From positions 52,864-116,863 of the forward strand of contig JAIQFG010000015.1 in NCBI GenBank assembly GCA_020073375.1: DNA of 64,000 bases. The letters run 5' to 3'. Below, piece by piece: positions 8,850 to 18,623 of this stretch. This DNA is from Terriglobia bacterium (GTDB lineage Bacteria; Acidobacteriota; Terriglobia; Acidiferrales; UBA7541). The position numbers and the translations under genes were made by a program. The stretch's first letter is position 1. The number at the start of each line of letters is the position of its first letter. Below the pieces are notes generated by a model that searched no databases, was not told the origin of the DNA, and worked only from the letters and a program-made list of their open reading frames with translations.

Positions 8850-10700
8850 CTACGGTTCGCTCCGAATCTCCACCGCCTGAATCTCCCCGTCCCATGCTTT
8901 CCCCGAGGCCAGAAAATAACTGACGCGCGCCGTGTGCCCGTGCAGCATCCCGCACGTCGGATTCTTCACCGGTGTCTTCAACCCGGCGAACGTAACCGCG
9001 ACCTTCCCCACGTCATCGGCGTGTAAATGCATCACGATCATCTGCGCCTTCAGCGTAATCTGAATTTGCGGCGCGCCCGCGCACGCCACGTCCGTGATGC
9101 TCCCGACCATGGAATACACGCGCGGCGCCGCGTTCGATAGCGCCGGCGGGGCAGGAGCAGAGGCGGGAGGCGCCGCTGGGGCCGCCGCACTTGCCGCAGC
9201 CGGCTTATCCTCGGGTTCCGTCTTCCGCTCGATCCGCAATCCCAAATCCGCGGCCGATTTCGGCGCGGCGCTGCCCGGCGATTGCTGAGCCCCGTCCGCG
9301 CGCCCCGTCGCGTTCGCTGATGATCCCGTGGATCCGGGTGCACTGGGCGCGGACTTGCCCCTGTCCTCGCCATTTGCCACAAGATTCTGCAGGGCCGCCA
9401 CCTGCGATTGGTACCCGGTGTCTCCTGGCGCCAGCGACGCGGCCTTTTGCGCGTCCGCCAGCGCCTTGCGCAAAGTTTCCGGCCGGCCGGCGTACAGAGA
9501 CGCAAGAAAATTCCATGCGGGAGCAAAATTCGGATTCAGCGAAACCGATTTCTCAAACGCATCCACCGCTTTCGCCGGCACGCCCACAAACCCGCCGCGC
9601 ACCATGGCCGCCAGCCCTTGGCCGTAAAGGGTCAGCCCGTCGTTCGGATTCAGTTGCAGCGCTTTCGCCAGGTGCTGGTCCGCGTCGTCCAGATTTTTCC
9701 GGTGCACCGCCAGAAAACCCAGGCTCTGCTCGGCCAGCGCAATCGAAGGATCGGCCATCAGCGCGTCTTCCAGTTTCATTTCGGCGTCTTCATTGCGCCC
9801 GCGGTTGGACCAGAAATCGCCGATGCGCGCGTCCAGCTCCGCCGACGAAAGTGTGCGAACCTGGCCGCCCGGGTCGCTGCCTTCGGCCGTGGTCGCGTCC
9901 GTCGGCTGCCCCTTCACTTGCCTCACGTACGCGTCCAGCCGGCTTTGCAGTTGGCTCAGGTCGCCGAACGCCTGCCGCGCCGACTGTCCCGGGTCGCCGC
10001 CCTTTTCCACCAGGCTCAAGTATTTCTCCAGCGATTTATCGGAAATCGATTGCGGATCGGCCAGCAGGAAATGCACCAGCGCGCGCGATTCGGCGTAGAA
10101 CACGGTGTGCTTGTCTCCGCCGGAATCGAACGCCGATCCGCGATCCACTTTCATCACGGTATCCAGCGGCAGCAGCGGGCTTTCAAACAATATACTCAGG
10201 TCTTCCGCGTCCGGCCGCGCCAGCCGCGCTCCCTTGTCCGTAAGTTCCAGGCTCGAGTACACGTTTTCATAGCCCTCGACGAGCCACGGGGGCAGGTTGC
10301 GATAGCTGAGCTTCAGGATCAATCGCGCGTAGTCGCGGTAGATTTCGTCGTACGGCATGCGCCCGGAAACGTTCGTGCGTATGGCGATGAAAAGTTTTTC
10401 CGCGCCGGGAATGAACTGCCCGGTGCGCGCCCCCGGCATGGTCGCGACGATCACGCGCCGGAGCGTGTCGAAATCGTGCAGCACCTTGCGCGCGCCGCTT
10501 TCGCCTCCATCGCTGGTCACCACGAATTGCGGCGTGCGAATTTCCACCCAGATGTCGGGCTTCTCTTTCTTTTCCTTGGTCTTCTTGTCCTGGTCGTCGG
10601 CGCGCGCCGCGAGCGAAAGCGCGCCAGCCAGTATCGGCGCGGCCACCAGGATGCCCACGGCGCGAAGAAAACGAAGCGGTATGTTGGTGTGCTTTAGCAA
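8850..10700 (-). CDS. Exported TPR protein with degenerate peptidase-MA-like (DUF1570-type) domain
   Basis: With a TTG start at 10700 the protein has 616 residues and begins with a signal peptide (hydrophobic 11-33, then ARADDQ). Residues about 50-260 resemble the DUF1570/peptidase-MA region found beside TPRs in acidobacteria: IWVEIRTPQFVVTSD, then PPWLVEGYENVYSS at 137-150. The zinc-binding HExxH expected about 15 residues earlier is instead YRDYA (121-125), so the domain is probably not an active protease. TPR-like repeats follow at about 285-430, then a Pro/Ala-rich linker and a C-terminal beta-rich domain of unknown kind. The long form starting at base 10973 was rejected because it translates the repeat at 10736-10810 and overlaps the divergent gene. 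The start remains uncertain. Confidence 0.7.
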   Translation of the reverse strand: MLKHTNIPLRFLRAVGILVAAPILAGALSLAARADDQDKKTKEKKEKPDIWVEIRTPQFVVTSDGGESGARKVLHDFDTLRRVIVATMPGARTGQFIPGAEKLFIAIRTNVSGRMPYDEIYRDYARLILKLSYRNLPPWLVEGYENVYSSLELTDKGARLARPDAEDLSILFESPLLPLDTVMKVDRGSAFDSGGDKHTVFYAESRALVHFLLADPQSISDKSLEKYLSLVEKGGDPGQSARQAFGDLSQLQSRLDAYVRQVKGQPTDATTAEGSDPGGQVRTLSSAELDARIGDFWSNRGRNEDAEMKLEDALMADPSIALAEQSLGFLAVHRKNLDDADQHLAKALQLNPNDGLTLYGQGLAAMVRGGFVGVPAKAVDAFEKSVSLNPNFAPAWNFLASLYAGRPETLRKALADAQKAASLAPGDTGYQSQVAALQNLVANGEDRGKSAPSAPGSTGSSANATGRADGAQQSPGSAAPKSAADLGLRIERKTEPEDKPAAASAAAPAAPPASAPAPPALSNAAPRVYSMVGSITDVACAGAPQIQITLKAQMIVMHLHADDVGKVAVTFAGLKTPVKNPTCGMLHGHTARVSYFLASGKAWDGEIQAVEIRSEP

Positions 10701-10735
10701 GTCGGTGTTTCCCAGTAATTGCCGCGACGCATTTG

Positions 10736-10810
10736 GTAGGACAGGCTTCAGCCTGTCGCTTTTGCATTCCGCGGGCAAGCGCAAACGCGACAGGCTGAAG
10801 CCTGTCCTAC
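10736..10810. repeat. GTAG-headed REP pair, family R2
   Basis: Inverted arms GTAG + GACAGGCTTCAGCCTGTC and its complement. Each arm is a hairpin with a 2-4 base loop. It lies between divergent genes. Other full pairs: 11861, 18470, 38500, 53737. Confidence 0.9.
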
Positions 10811-10949
10811 AAAGTGCGATTCCTCCCCGGACAAGCAGGTTGCCTTTGCCCGGCGCCCTCACTAAACTCAGTCTATCGATGAGACGCGCGCCGCGCCAAT
10901 CCGGTTTTACAAATCCGTTCCATCCATTCGCCGCACCCGCGCGGTCACA

Positions 10950-11855
10950 GTGAGCGCGCGATTCAAAGCCCATTGCGCGCTGCTCCTCTGCGCGCTGCTC
11001 TGGGGCGCCACATTCGTCATCGTGAAAAACGCGCTGGCCGATATTTCCGTCTTCGCCTACCTGGCATTCCGCTTCACCCTGGGCGCGCTCCCCATGGCCT
11101 GGATTTACCGCTCGGACCTGCGCAAATTATCGCGCGGCGACGTCCGCGCCGGAATCATCGTGGGCCTGTGTATGGCCGGGGGGTATGCATTTCAGACGGC
11201 GGGCATCGCACGCACCACGCCTTCCAAGGCCGCGTTCATTACCGGTTTCAGCGTGGTCCTGATCCCGATCCTGCTGGCCATCGTGTGGCGCAGAAAAATC
11301 AGTGTCTGGGCCTGGGGAGGCGCGCTGGCTTCGTTCGTGGGGCTTTACTACCTGACGGTTCCGCGGCAGGGTATCAGCGACCTCAACCGCGGCGACTTGC
11401 TGGTGATGGGCTGCGCGGTTCTCTACGCGCTGCAGATTATTTACATCGAGCGTTACAGCGCCGCGCACTCGCTTGCCGGCCTGAGCTTTCTGCAGGTCGC
11501 CGTGACTGCTTCGCTTTCGCTCCTGGCCGTGCCCGTGCTGCACGCGACGGGCCTCGAGCCGTTCTACATCCGCTCCACCTCGGCGATGTGGACCGGCGTC
11601 CTGCTCACCGCATTCTTTACTACTTCGCTTGCCTATCCGCTCCTGGTCTGGGCGCAGCGCCACACCACGGCCACCAACACGGCCCTGATCCTGGCCGGCG
11701 AACCGGTCTTCGCCGCCATCACTTCCTACTTCATGGTTCATGAACGTCTGGGTTCGAGAGCCCTGATGGGTGCCGGCTTGATCCTGGCTGGAATCCTGGT
11801 GGCCGAATTAATGGGCAGAGTCCCCGCTGCCGCAAATCATTCGATCGATGCATAA
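10950..11855 (+). CDS. EamA/DMT-superfamily inner-membrane transporter
   Basis: A 301-residue hydrophobic protein with about ten predicted membrane helices and the two-fold repeat of EamA domains. Typical signatures are LLWGATFVIVKNAL at 15-28, the helix after FRFTLGALPMAWIY, and in the second half AQRHTTATNTALILAGEPVFAAITSYF. The family exports amino acids or other metabolites and the substrate cannot be read from sequence. The reading frame starts with GTG at 10950. The R2 repeat at 11861 begins five bases after the stop codon and separates it from the convergent leuD. Confidence 0.88.
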   Translation: MSARFKAHCALLLCALLWGATFVIVKNALADISVFAYLAFRFTLGALPMAWIYRSDLRKLSRGDVRAGIIVGLCMAGGYAFQTAGIARTTPSKAAFITGFSVVLIPILLAIVWRRKISVWAWGGALASFVGLYYLTVPRQGISDLNRGDLLVMGCAVLYALQIIYIERYSAAHSLAGLSFLQVAVTASLSLLAVPVLHATGLEPFYIRSTSAMWTGVLLTAFFTTSLAYPLLVWAQRHTTATNTALILAGEPVFAAITSYFMVHERLGSRALMGAGLILAGILVAELMGRVPAAANHSIDA

Positions 11856-11860
11856 GCAAA

Positions 11861-11935
11861 GTAGGACACGCTTCAGCCTGTCGCATTTGCCTTCCGCAGG
11901 CAAGCGCAACCCCGACAGGCTGAAGCCTGTCCTAC
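11861..11935. repeat. GTAG-headed REP pair, family R2
   Basis: Inverted pair between the convergent EamA and leuD genes. The left arm has GACACG in place of GACAGG. It may act as a bidirectional transcription barrier. Confidence 0.88.
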
Positions 11936-11972
11936 TAAGTCTTTCAAGGAAGTCCGACGAACCGAATGCGAA

Positions 11973-12611
11973 TCACCGCTTCGGAAAATACTTCGCGTCC
12001 ACCGCCTCATACATAGTAGCGCCTGGATGCTGAGCCTTCTCATACGCATCGATGTTCGCGATATGCTTGAGCGTCAGCCCGATGTCGTCCAGGCCTTCCA
12101 GCAGCACGTGCTTGCGGAACGGATCGATCTCGAACCTGTATTTCAATCCGGTCGAGTCGCTGATGGTCTGATTGGGCAAATCCGCCGTCACCGAATAGCC
12201 TTCCTGGGCTTCGGCCCGGCTGAACAATTCATCCATCTGCGCGTCAGTCAGCGTCACCGGCAGAATCCCGTTCTTAAAACAGTTGTTGTAAAAAATATCG
12301 GCGTAACTCGGGGCGATCAGCACTCGAAACCCCATATCGGCTACCGCCCAGGGAGCGTGCTCTCGGCTCGATCCGCATCCGAAATTCGCCCGCGCCAGCA
12401 TCACCGACGCGCCCTTGTATCGCGGCCGGTTCAAAATAAATTCCGGATTCGGCTTTTCTCCCGGCAGGTAGCGCCAGTCGTAGAACAGGACGCGCCCGAA
12501 CCCCTCGCGCGTCTGCGCCTTCAGAAATTGCTTCGGCACCATCTGGTCGGTGTCCACATTCACGCGATCCAGCGGCAGCACCATCCCGGTATGTGTTGAA
12601 AACGGTTGCAT
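11973..12611 (-). CDS. leuD: 3-isopropylmalate dehydratase small subunit
   Basis: A 212-residue subunit that, with LeuC, isomerises 2-isopropylmalate to 3-isopropylmalate. Visible signatures are [18 protein letters not shown] near the N-terminus, [16 protein letters not shown] (substrate-binding swivel loop) and [19 protein letters not shown]. The start at 12611 was chosen over 12629 because GGGAG lies six bases before it. A 78-base gap separates it from leuC upstream, holding a single-arm palindrome (12641-12668), so leuC and leuD are probably one operon. Confidence 0.95.
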   Translation of the reverse strand: MQPFSTHTGMVLPLDRVNVDTDQMVPKQFLKAQTREGFGRVLFYDWRYLPGEKPNPEFILNRPRYKGASVMLARANFGCGSSREHAPWAVADMGFRVLIAPSYADIFYNNCFKNGILPVTLTDAQMDELFSRAEAQEGYSVTADLPNQTISDSTGLKYRFEIDPFRKHVLLEGLDDIGLTLKHIANIDAYEKAQHPGATMYEAVDAKYFPKR

Positions 12612-12640
12612 GTTTTTCTCCCGCGGCATTGCCGCATCCG

Positions 12641-12668
12641 CAGGGGCACGGCATTGCCATGTCCCTAC
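12641..12668. repeat. Single REP-like arm, family R6, inside the leuC-leuD spacer
   Basis: Hairpin GGGGCACGGC-ATT-GCCATGTCCC followed by TAC. A close relative is at 16210-16235. It sits in the transcribed spacer between leuC and leuD. Confidence 0.65.
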
Positions 12669-12689
12669 AAACGACCCAAAGGGCGCCCG

Positions 12690-14111
12690 TTACTCCGGCG
12701 CCTCCACGTTCCACTCGCGAATATCCACAAAATGCCCCTCGATGGCCGCGGCCGCGGCCATGACCGGGCTCACCAAATGCGTCCGGCTGTCCTTCCCCTG
12801 ACGCCCTTCAAAGTTCCGGTTGGAAGTGCTGGCCGCGCGTTCCCCCGGCGGCAGCACATCCGGATTCATGGCAATGCACATGCTGCATCCCGCGTCGCGC
12901 CATTCAAATCCCGCGTCCCGGAAAATTTTGTCAAGGCCCTCGGCTTCGGCCTTGGCCTTGATGGTCATCGACCCCGGCACCACCAGCGCGCCCTTCAAAT
13001 TTTTGGAAATGTGTTTGCCGGCCACCACGCGCGCGGCCGCGCGAAGGTCGTTCAGCCGGGAATTGGTGCATGACCCGATAAATACGCGGTCCACCGGAAT
13101 ATCTTGCAGCGCCGTTCCGGGCTTCAGGCCCATGTATTCCAGCGCGCGCGCCACTGCCTTCTGATCGTCCGGATCGCGATAGGAGGCCGGATCGGGCACA
13201 CGCCCCGTCACGCCCGACACCATCCCGGGATTTGTTCCCCAAGTCACTTGCGGCGCCAGGTCATTCGCGTTCAGTTCCACGGTGGCGTCGAATTTTGCTC
13301 CGGCATCGCTCGCCAGCCCCTTCCATCGCGCCACGGCTTCCTGGAATTCCTTGCCCCGTGGCACGTAGGGCCGCCCCTCCATGTACGCGAACGTTGTATC
13401 GTCGGGAGCGATCATTCCCGCGCGCGCCCCGCCTTCGATGGACATGTTGCACACGGTCATGCGCCCGTCCATGGACAGCGCGCGAATGGCTTCGCCCGAA
13501 TACTCCACCACGTGGCTGGTACCGCCGGCGATCCCGATTTTTCCGATGATCGCGAGAATAATGTCCTTGGCCGAGACGCCCTTTCCGCGCTTTCCGTTCA
13601 CAACGATGTGCATTGTTTTTGATTCATATTGCACCAGGCACTGCGTGGCCAGCACGTGCTCCACTTCGCTCGTGCCGATCCCAAACGCCAGCGTTCCGAA
13701 CGCCCCGTGCGTGGACGTGTGGCTGTCGCCGCAGACAATCGTCTGCCCCGGCTGCGTGATCCCCAGTTCCGGCCCGATCACGTGCACGATGCCCTGGTTG
13801 TGGCTGAACATGTCGAACAGCGTGACGCCCGCCTCGCGGCAATTCCGCTCCAGCGCGTCAAACTGTCCCGTCGCGGCCTCATCCATGATCGGCAAGCTGC
13901 GATTTTTTGTAGGGACCGAATGGTCCATCACGGCAAACGTGAGATCGGGGCGCCGCACCTTCCTCCCGGCGGCTTTCAATCCGGCAAAAGCCTGCGGGGA
14001 AGTTCCCTCATGAACGAGGTGGCGGTCGATGTAGATCAGCGAGGGCTCGCCCGGGGCCTCGCGTACCAGGTGCGATTCCCAGATTTTGCGGTACATTGTG
14101 CGTGCAGTCAT
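12690..14111 (-). CDS. leuC: 3-isopropylmalate dehydratase large subunit
   Basis: A 473-residue aconitase-family protein. The three ligands of the [4Fe-4S] cluster are Cys348 in GSCTNSR and Cys409/Cys412 in GCSMCIAMN, almost the same positions as in E. coli LeuC. Other signatures are [27 protein letters not shown] and [11 protein letters not shown]. It works with LeuD in leucine synthesis. leuD follows on the same strand. The upstream region holds an R9-type repeat and no clear leucine leader peptide was seen. Confidence 0.96.
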   Translation of the reverse strand: MTARTMYRKIWESHLVREAPGEPSLIYIDRHLVHEGTSPQAFAGLKAAGRKVRRPDLTFAVMDHSVPTKNRSLPIMDEAATGQFDALERNCREAGVTLFDMFSHNQGIVHVIGPELGITQPGQTIVCGDSHTSTHGAFGTLAFGIGTSEVEHVLATQCLVQYESKTMHIVVNGKRGKGVSAKDIILAIIGKIGIAGGTSHVVEYSGEAIRALSMDGRMTVCNMSIEGGARAGMIAPDDTTFAYMEGRPYVPRGKEFQEAVARWKGLASDAGAKFDATVELNANDLAPQVTWGTNPGMVSGVTGRVPDPASYRDPDDQKAVARALEYMGLKPGTALQDIPVDRVFIGSCTNSRLNDLRAAARVVAGKHISKNLKGALVVPGSMTIKAKAEAEGLDKIFRDAGFEWRDAGCSMCIAMNPDVLPPGERAASTSNRNFEGRQGKDSRTHLVSPVMAAAAAIEGHFVDIREWNVEAPE

Positions 14112-14240
14112 AAGTTTTGCGTCCTAAATGTAGTTCGACGAGCCTGAATGTAAGCCGATATTCGAGTGTAGCAGGCCAAGAAAATTCCGCAACCCGCCCA
14201 TGCCCGATTTTGTGCCGATCGCAATCATCAAAAATAGCAT

Positions 14241-14321
14241 CGTCATTCCGAACGGAGTAAGGTATTCCTCCTGGTTCTGCCGAAAACTCCGGAGCGATTC
14301 CTTGCTCCGTTCGGAATGACG
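14241..14321. repeat. Palindromic repeat, family R9
   Basis: Begins CGTCATTCCGAACGGAG and ends with the near complement CTCCGTTCGGAATGACG, so the whole 81 bases can fold into one long hairpin with a central bulge. Related to 8741-8810. Confidence 0.8.
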
Positions 14322-14533
14322 GCATACAAGAGGCAACACCGAAAAAACCGAGCCCCTGAAATCTCCGCACCCGGCGCGCACCGCCCACAACCCATTTCAC
14401 GCCGCCTCCCCTGCAAAATCAAATTTATAATACTTGTGAGAGGCATAAGAGCGAATTATAACCATGCAGCTGTGCAAAGCCGGCCGGAACTCCCGGCAGT
14501 TGGCTCCCTAGAATCGGATATGCGCGGACCGCC

Positions 14534-14560
14534 TTGCGCAATCCGCGGTGGTGGTATAAT
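14534..14560 (+). promoter_or_regulatory. Sigma-70-like promoter for degP
   Basis: A perfect -10 hexamer TATAAT lies at 14555-14560 and a -35-like TTGCGC at 14534-14539 (spacer 15). A GAGGAG ribosome binding site follows at 14593-14598 before the ATG at 14608. No sigma-E or CpxR site was recognised. Confidence 0.55.
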
Positions 14561-14607
14561 GCCGTGTAATTTGGGCCGCATGGCCCGGCTTAGAGGAGTG
14601 GAAGATT

Positions 14608-16200
14608 ATGGGACTGCAGCTGAGGGAATTCGCCGCTTGGGCGCGCAATCGAAAAATCGTCGCCACACTGCTCATGACCGTGACTCTGGCCATCGGCATG
14701 TTGATCGGCACGGTCATCTCCGGTCGCGTGGGCGCTTCGCATCCCGCCGCAGGCGTGGGCGGCACGGCGCTGGCCATCCCGGACCCGGTGCAACTGTCCA
14801 ACGCTTTCGCCTCGATCGTGAATAAGGTCCAGCCCGCGGTCGTGAATATTTCCACCACGCAGGTGATCGAAGGCCACGGCAAGGGCAAAGGCGGCCAGCA
14901 ACCCCGCAACCACGAGGATATGAATCCTCCCCAGGACGACCAGCAGCAGCCCTTCCAGGATTTCTTCAACCGCTTCTTCGATTTTCCGGATCAGGGTCCC
15001 ACCGCCGAGCGCAGCCTGGGCTCCGGCGTGATCGTCGACAAGAAGGGTTTTATCCTCACCAACCATCACGTGGTCGATCAGGCCACCAAGATTCAGGTCT
15101 ATCTCAACGGCGAACAGACCGCCTACACCGCAAAAGTCGTCGGCTCGGACGAAGAAACCGACCTGGCCGTTTTGAAGATCGAGGTAGGGCGTGATCTGCC
15201 CGCCGCGAAACTCGGCAATTCCGACGGCGTGCAGGTTGGCGATTGGTCCCTGGCCATCGGAAATCCGTTTGGATTCCTGCAGGGCAGCGTCACCGCCGGA
15301 ATCATCAGCGCCAAGGACCGCGGGAACGTCGGCCAGCAATTCCAACGATTCATTCAAACCGATGCGGCAATCAACCCCGGAAATTCCGGCGGCCCGCTGG
15401 TGGATATGGCCGGCCAAGTGATCGGCATTAATACGGCGATCATCACCGGCGGCCACGGAAACGAGGGCGTCGGCTTCGCTCTTCCTTCCAACACTGCGAT
15501 CGGCGTGTACAACCAGATTATCTCCAACGGAAAGGTGACGCGCGGTTCCATCGGTGTCAGCTTTACCGAAGCCCAGGGCAGCAATCCAATCGTCCTCAAG
15601 GAACTCGGCGCGCCCTACGGCATCGTCCTGCAGCGCGTGGAACCCGGCAGCCCGGCCGAAAAAGCGGGCCTGCAATCCGGCGACGTCATCACCAGCGTGA
15701 ACGGCAAACCGGTTCACAACGGAAACGATCTTGTAAATCCGATCGCCACTACGACCATCGGCAGCACCGTCCGCGTCACGTACGTTCGCGATAAAAAGGA
15801 ACACGACGCATCGCTCACGGTCGCCGACCGCACCAAAATCTTCCCCGACCGCGCCGGCGCCGGTGGCAGTAGCGACAACGGCCCCACTCCGGCCGAATTC
15901 GGCCTGCGCCTGGAAGACTTGGGATCGGATCGCGCCAAGCGCGCCGGTTACGAGAACATGAAGGGCGTGCTGGTCACCGAAGTCGATCCCGCGAGCTTTG
16001 CCGAGGACATCGGGTTCGGCCGAGGCGACGTTATCACCGAGGTGAACCACGTCGCGGTCAATTCCGTCGCCGAATACCGCAGCACCGTTTCCGGCCTGAA
16101 ATCCGGTCAGGATGTCCTGTTCAAGGTCCTGCGCCGCACCGGCAGCGACCAATTCGACACTGTGTACCTGGCCGGCGCAGTCCCGGCCCCCGAGCAATAA
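14608..16200 (+). CDS. degP: Do-family periplasmic serine protease
   Basis: A 530-residue protein with an N-terminal membrane anchor or signal (residues 18-38). The trypsin-like domain shows the triad His154 (LTNHHVVD), Asp185 (ETDLAVLK) and Ser260 (NPGNSGGPL). Two PDZ domains follow at about 315-400 and 425-520. The Q-linker and the low-complexity loop at 90-130 (GKGKGGQQPRNHED...) resemble the LA loop of DegP. Such proteases degrade or refold damaged envelope proteins. It has its own promoter and ribosome binding site. DegP, DegQ and DegS relatives cannot be separated here, but two PDZ domains favour DegP/DegQ. Confidence 0.93.
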   Translation: MGLQLREFAAWARNRKIVATLLMTVTLAIGMLIGTVISGRVGASHPAAGVGGTALAIPDPVQLSNAFASIVNKVQPAVVNISTTQVIEGHGKGKGGQQPRNHEDMNPPQDDQQQPFQDFFNRFFDFPDQGPTAERSLGSGVIVDKKGFILTNHHVVDQATKIQVYLNGEQTAYTAKVVGSDEETDLAVLKIEVGRDLPAAKLGNSDGVQVGDWSLAIGNPFGFLQGSVTAGIISAKDRGNVGQQFQRFIQTDAAINPGNSGGPLVDMAGQVIGINTAIITGGHGNEGVGFALPSNTAIGVYNQIISNGKVTRGSIGVSFTEAQGSNPIVLKELGAPYGIVLQRVEPGSPAEKAGLQSGDVITSVNGKPVHNGNDLVNPIATTTIGSTVRVTYVRDKKEHDASLTVADRTKIFPDRAGAGGSSDNGPTPAEFGLRLEDLGSDRAKRAGYENMKGVLVTEVDPASFAEDIGFGRGDVITEVNHVAVNSVAEYRSTVSGLKSGQDVLFKVLRRTGSDQFDTVYLAGAVPAPEQ

Positions 16201-16209
16201 TCTTTAGCA

Positions 16210-16235
16210 GTAGGGGCACGGCACTGCCGTGCCCC
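16210..16235. repeat. Single GTAG-headed REP arm, family R6
   Basis: GTAG-headed hairpin GGGGCACGGC-ACT-GCCGTGCCCC, ten perfect base pairs, ten bases after the degP stop. It may help terminate degP transcription. Confidence 0.75.
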
Positions 16236-16272
16236 CGCGTAGCCCGGAAGACATGCGCAATCCCGGGTTTTC

Positions 16273-16337
16273 GTGGCGCCGGCGTTTTTGCGTCCCGTTA
16301 TAGTTTCGAAACAGCGCCGGCGGGACGACGGCGCCAC
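16273..16337. repeat. REP pair, family R5 (GTGG/CCAC ends)
   Basis: Left arm GTGGCGCCGGCG and right arm CGACGGCGCCAC are inverted. It precedes the small peptidoglycan-binding protein gene. Confidence 0.75.
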
Positions 16338-16417
16338 AATGCCATTGCGCAAGGTCTAATGGAATGGCAGTTCTTGTGGACTGCGACTTTTTGCCGAATT
16401 TTTGGACGAATCCTGAG

Positions 16418-16867
16418 ATGAATAAGAGAATCCTGCGGAGTTTCTTGAGTGCTATGCTCCTGGTGAGTCCCGTCCCTGTGGTCTATGCCGCCGCACACCC
16501 GCCCGCGCCGCAAACCACCAAATCAACCGCATCCTCAAAATCCAAACGAAAAAAACGCCCTGCAAAACCCAAGGGCCAAAAAGCCCCCACCGCCGACCGC
16601 ATCAAGGAAATCCAGGCCGCGCTCCAGAAAGACGGCTCCTACCAGGCCGAGCCCAACGGCAGGTGGGACGACGCCACCATCGAAGCCATGAAAAAATATC
16701 AGGACAAAAACGGTATCTCCCCCACCGGAAAAATCGACGCGCTCACGCTGAACAAACTCGGGCTGGGTTCGGAGACTGCCGGCAAGGGAGCGCCCGTCCC
16801 CGCCGCGTCTTCCTCTCCCGCTGCGCCCCCGTTGCGTTCTCCCGCACCCGGTACCACTCAGCAATAG
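16418..16867 (+). CDS. Small exported protein with a peptidoglycan-binding (PG_binding_1) domain
   Basis: With the start at 16418 the protein has 149 residues: a signal peptide (residues 1-25, ending VVYAAAH), a Ser/Thr/Lys-rich linker to about residue 55, one PG_binding_1 repeat at 56-108 (IKEIQAALQKDGSYQAEPNG ... MKKYQDKNGISPTGKIDALT) and a Pro/Ala-rich tail. No catalytic domain is attached. It probably sits on the cell wall or serves as an adaptor. The longer frame from 16364 adds 18 residues without signal character and was rejected. Confidence 0.8.
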   Translation: MNKRILRSFLSAMLLVSPVPVVYAAAHPPAPQTTKSTASSKSKRKKRPAKPKGQKAPTADRIKEIQAALQKDGSYQAEPNGRWDDATIEAMKKYQDKNGISPTGKIDALTLNKLGLGSETAGKGAPVPAASSSPAAPPLRSPAPGTTQQ

Positions 16868-16963
16868 GCCCTGCGCGCACGGTTTGACGCCTCCGAACCG
16901 CTCTGCTACATTGAATTTTCGCGCGGAAATTTTCCATGGCCTCGAATTTTCCCGGGAGGCACG

Positions 16964-18469
16964 ATGAGCACAAGCGCCGTTTCCAGAATCCATAAAAATT
17001 TCATCAACGGGGATTGGGTCGAAGCCCGCCAGGGCCGCACGTTTGAAAACCGCAACCCCGCCGACACTTCCGAACTCGTCGGAATTTTTCCGTCCTCCAC
17101 GCACGAGGATGTGAACGCCGCCGTCGAAGCCGCCAAGGCCGCCTTCGTCAAGTGGCGCCTGATGCCCGCGCCGCGCCGCGCTGAAATCCTGTATCGCGCC
17201 GCCGAAATCCTCGTCAAGCGCAAGGAAGACATGGCTCGCGACATGACTCGCGAAATGGGCAAGCCCTTGTCCGAAACCCGCGGCGACGTCCAGGAAGCCA
17301 TCGACATGACCTATTACATGGCCGGAGAAGGCCGCCGCCTTTTTGGCCAAACCGTGCCCTCCGAGTTGCCCAACAAATTCGCCATGTCCGTGCGCGATCC
17401 GCTCGGTGTCGTCGGCATGATCACGCCCTGGAATTTCCCCATGGCCATTCCGTCCTGGAAAATCATGCCCGCTCTGATCTGCGGCAACACCGTCGTCATC
17501 AAGCCCGCCGAGGACACGCCGCTGTCCACCTACAACCTGGTGCAGATCCTGATCGAATCCGGCTTGCCGCGTGGCGTCGTAAACATTGTCAACGGTATGG
17601 GACCCGACGCCGGAGCGCCGCTCATCACGCACCCCGATGTCTCTGCTGTCAGTTTCACCGGATCGACCGAAACCGGCCGGATCGTCAATCAAGCCTGCGC
17701 GCCCTCTTTCAAGCCGTGCCACCTGGAAATGGGCGGCAAAAACATCATCATCGTGATGGACGACGCGAATCTCGAATTGGCCGTGGAAGGCGCCGTATGG
17801 GGCGGCTTCGGAACCAGCGGCCAGCGCTGCACCGCGGCCAGCCGTGTGGCCGTTCACGCCAAAGTGCACAAGGAATTTCTCGACCGCTTCGCCGCTCGCG
17901 TGAAGTCCCTGAAAATCGGCGATGGCCTCGATCCCGGCACCGACGTCGGTCCCGTGATCAATGAAACGCAACTCGAAACCGTGATGAAGTACGTCGAGAT
18001 TGGCAAGAACGAAGGTGCAAAAATCGTCGCCGGAGGCCATCGCGCCGAATCGGGCGGCCTCTCCAGCGGCTGGTTCCACGAGCCCACCATTTTTTCCGGC
18101 GTTGACCCGCGCATGAGAATCGCGCAGGAGGAAATTTTCGGCCCCGTCGTCGCCGTCATTTCGTTTTCTTCCTTCGACGAGTCCATCGAGATCGCCAACA
18201 ACGTAAAGTACGGCCTTTCCGCCTCCATCTACACGCGCAACGCCAACCAGGCCTTTCGCGCCATGCGCGACCTGCAAACCGGAATCGTCTACGTCAACGC
18301 CCCGACGATCGGCGCTGAAATTCAGCTCCCCTTCGGCGGCACCAAAGGCACAGGCAACGGCCATCGCGAAGCCGGCACTGCCGCCATCGATTTCTATTCC
18401 GAATGGAAAACGCTCTACATCGACTACTCCGACCGCCTGCAGCGTGCCCAAATCGACGCGGAGCTGTAA
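16964..18469 (+). CDS. NAD(P)-dependent aldehyde dehydrogenase
   Basis: A 501-residue ALDH-superfamily enzyme that oxidises an aldehyde to the acid. Visible signatures are the cofactor region [30 protein letters not shown], the general base Glu255 in LEMGGKN and the nucleophile Cys289 in [12 protein letters not shown], followed by EEIFGPVV. The late stretch [16 protein letters not shown] occurs in the group that includes semialdehyde dehydrogenases such as 2-ketoglutarate semialdehyde and aminoadipate semialdehyde dehydrogenases. The true substrate is unknown and no pathway genes lie beside it. A sequence AGGCACG with GGGAGG before the ATG serves as ribosome binding site. The R2 repeat starts directly after the stop codon. 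Confidence 0.9.
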   Translation: MSTSAVSRIHKNFINGDWVEARQGRTFENRNPADTSELVGIFPSSTHEDVNAAVEAAKAAFVKWRLMPAPRRAEILYRAAEILVKRKEDMARDMTREMGKPLSETRGDVQEAIDMTYYMAGEGRRLFGQTVPSELPNKFAMSVRDPLGVVGMITPWNFPMAIPSWKIMPALICGNTVVIKPAEDTPLSTYNLVQILIESGLPRGVVNIVNGMGPDAGAPLITHPDVSAVSFTGSTETGRIVNQACAPSFKPCHLEMGGKNIIIVMDDANLELAVEGAVWGGFGTSGQRCTAASRVAVHAKVHKEFLDRFAARVKSLKIGDGLDPGTDVGPVINETQLETVMKYVEIGKNEGAKIVAGGHRAESGGLSSGWFHEPTIFSGVDPRMRIAQEEIFGPVVAVISFSSFDESIEIANNVKYGLSASIYTRNANQAFRAMRDLQTGIVYVNAPTIGAEIQLPFGGTKGTGNGHREAGTAAIDFYSEWKTLYIDYSDRLQRAQIDAEL

Positions 18470-18547
18470 GTAGGACAGGCTTCAGCCTGTCGGTTTTCGT
18501 CATTGCAAGCCCGATCTTGAAAAGCGACAGGCTGAAGCCTGTCCTAC
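18470..18547. repeat. GTAG-headed REP pair, family R2, abutting a stop codon
   Basis: The GTAG head begins at the base after the TAA of the aldehyde dehydrogenase gene. Right arm ends CCTGTCCTAC. Confidence 0.9.
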
Positions 18548-18623
18548 TCAACACACCCTCCCGCATCCGGTTTGACGCAAACAACTTCTGAGCATAAAAT
18601 CGTTTCAGGAATGTTAAGCTTCG

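Larger units (their letters stand above)
14112..14607. other. Divergent intergenic region between leuC and degP
   Basis: This 496-base gap contains a long palindromic repeat (14241-14321), a promoter-like sequence for degP (14534-14560) and a small GGGCC-GCAT-GGCCC hairpin at 14573-14586 in the degP leader. No gene was recognised. Confidence 0.55.

Noticed and set aside
14590..16197. 535-residue minus-strand ORF opposite degP
   Set aside because: Mirror of degP in a GC-rich gene; no domain or start signal.
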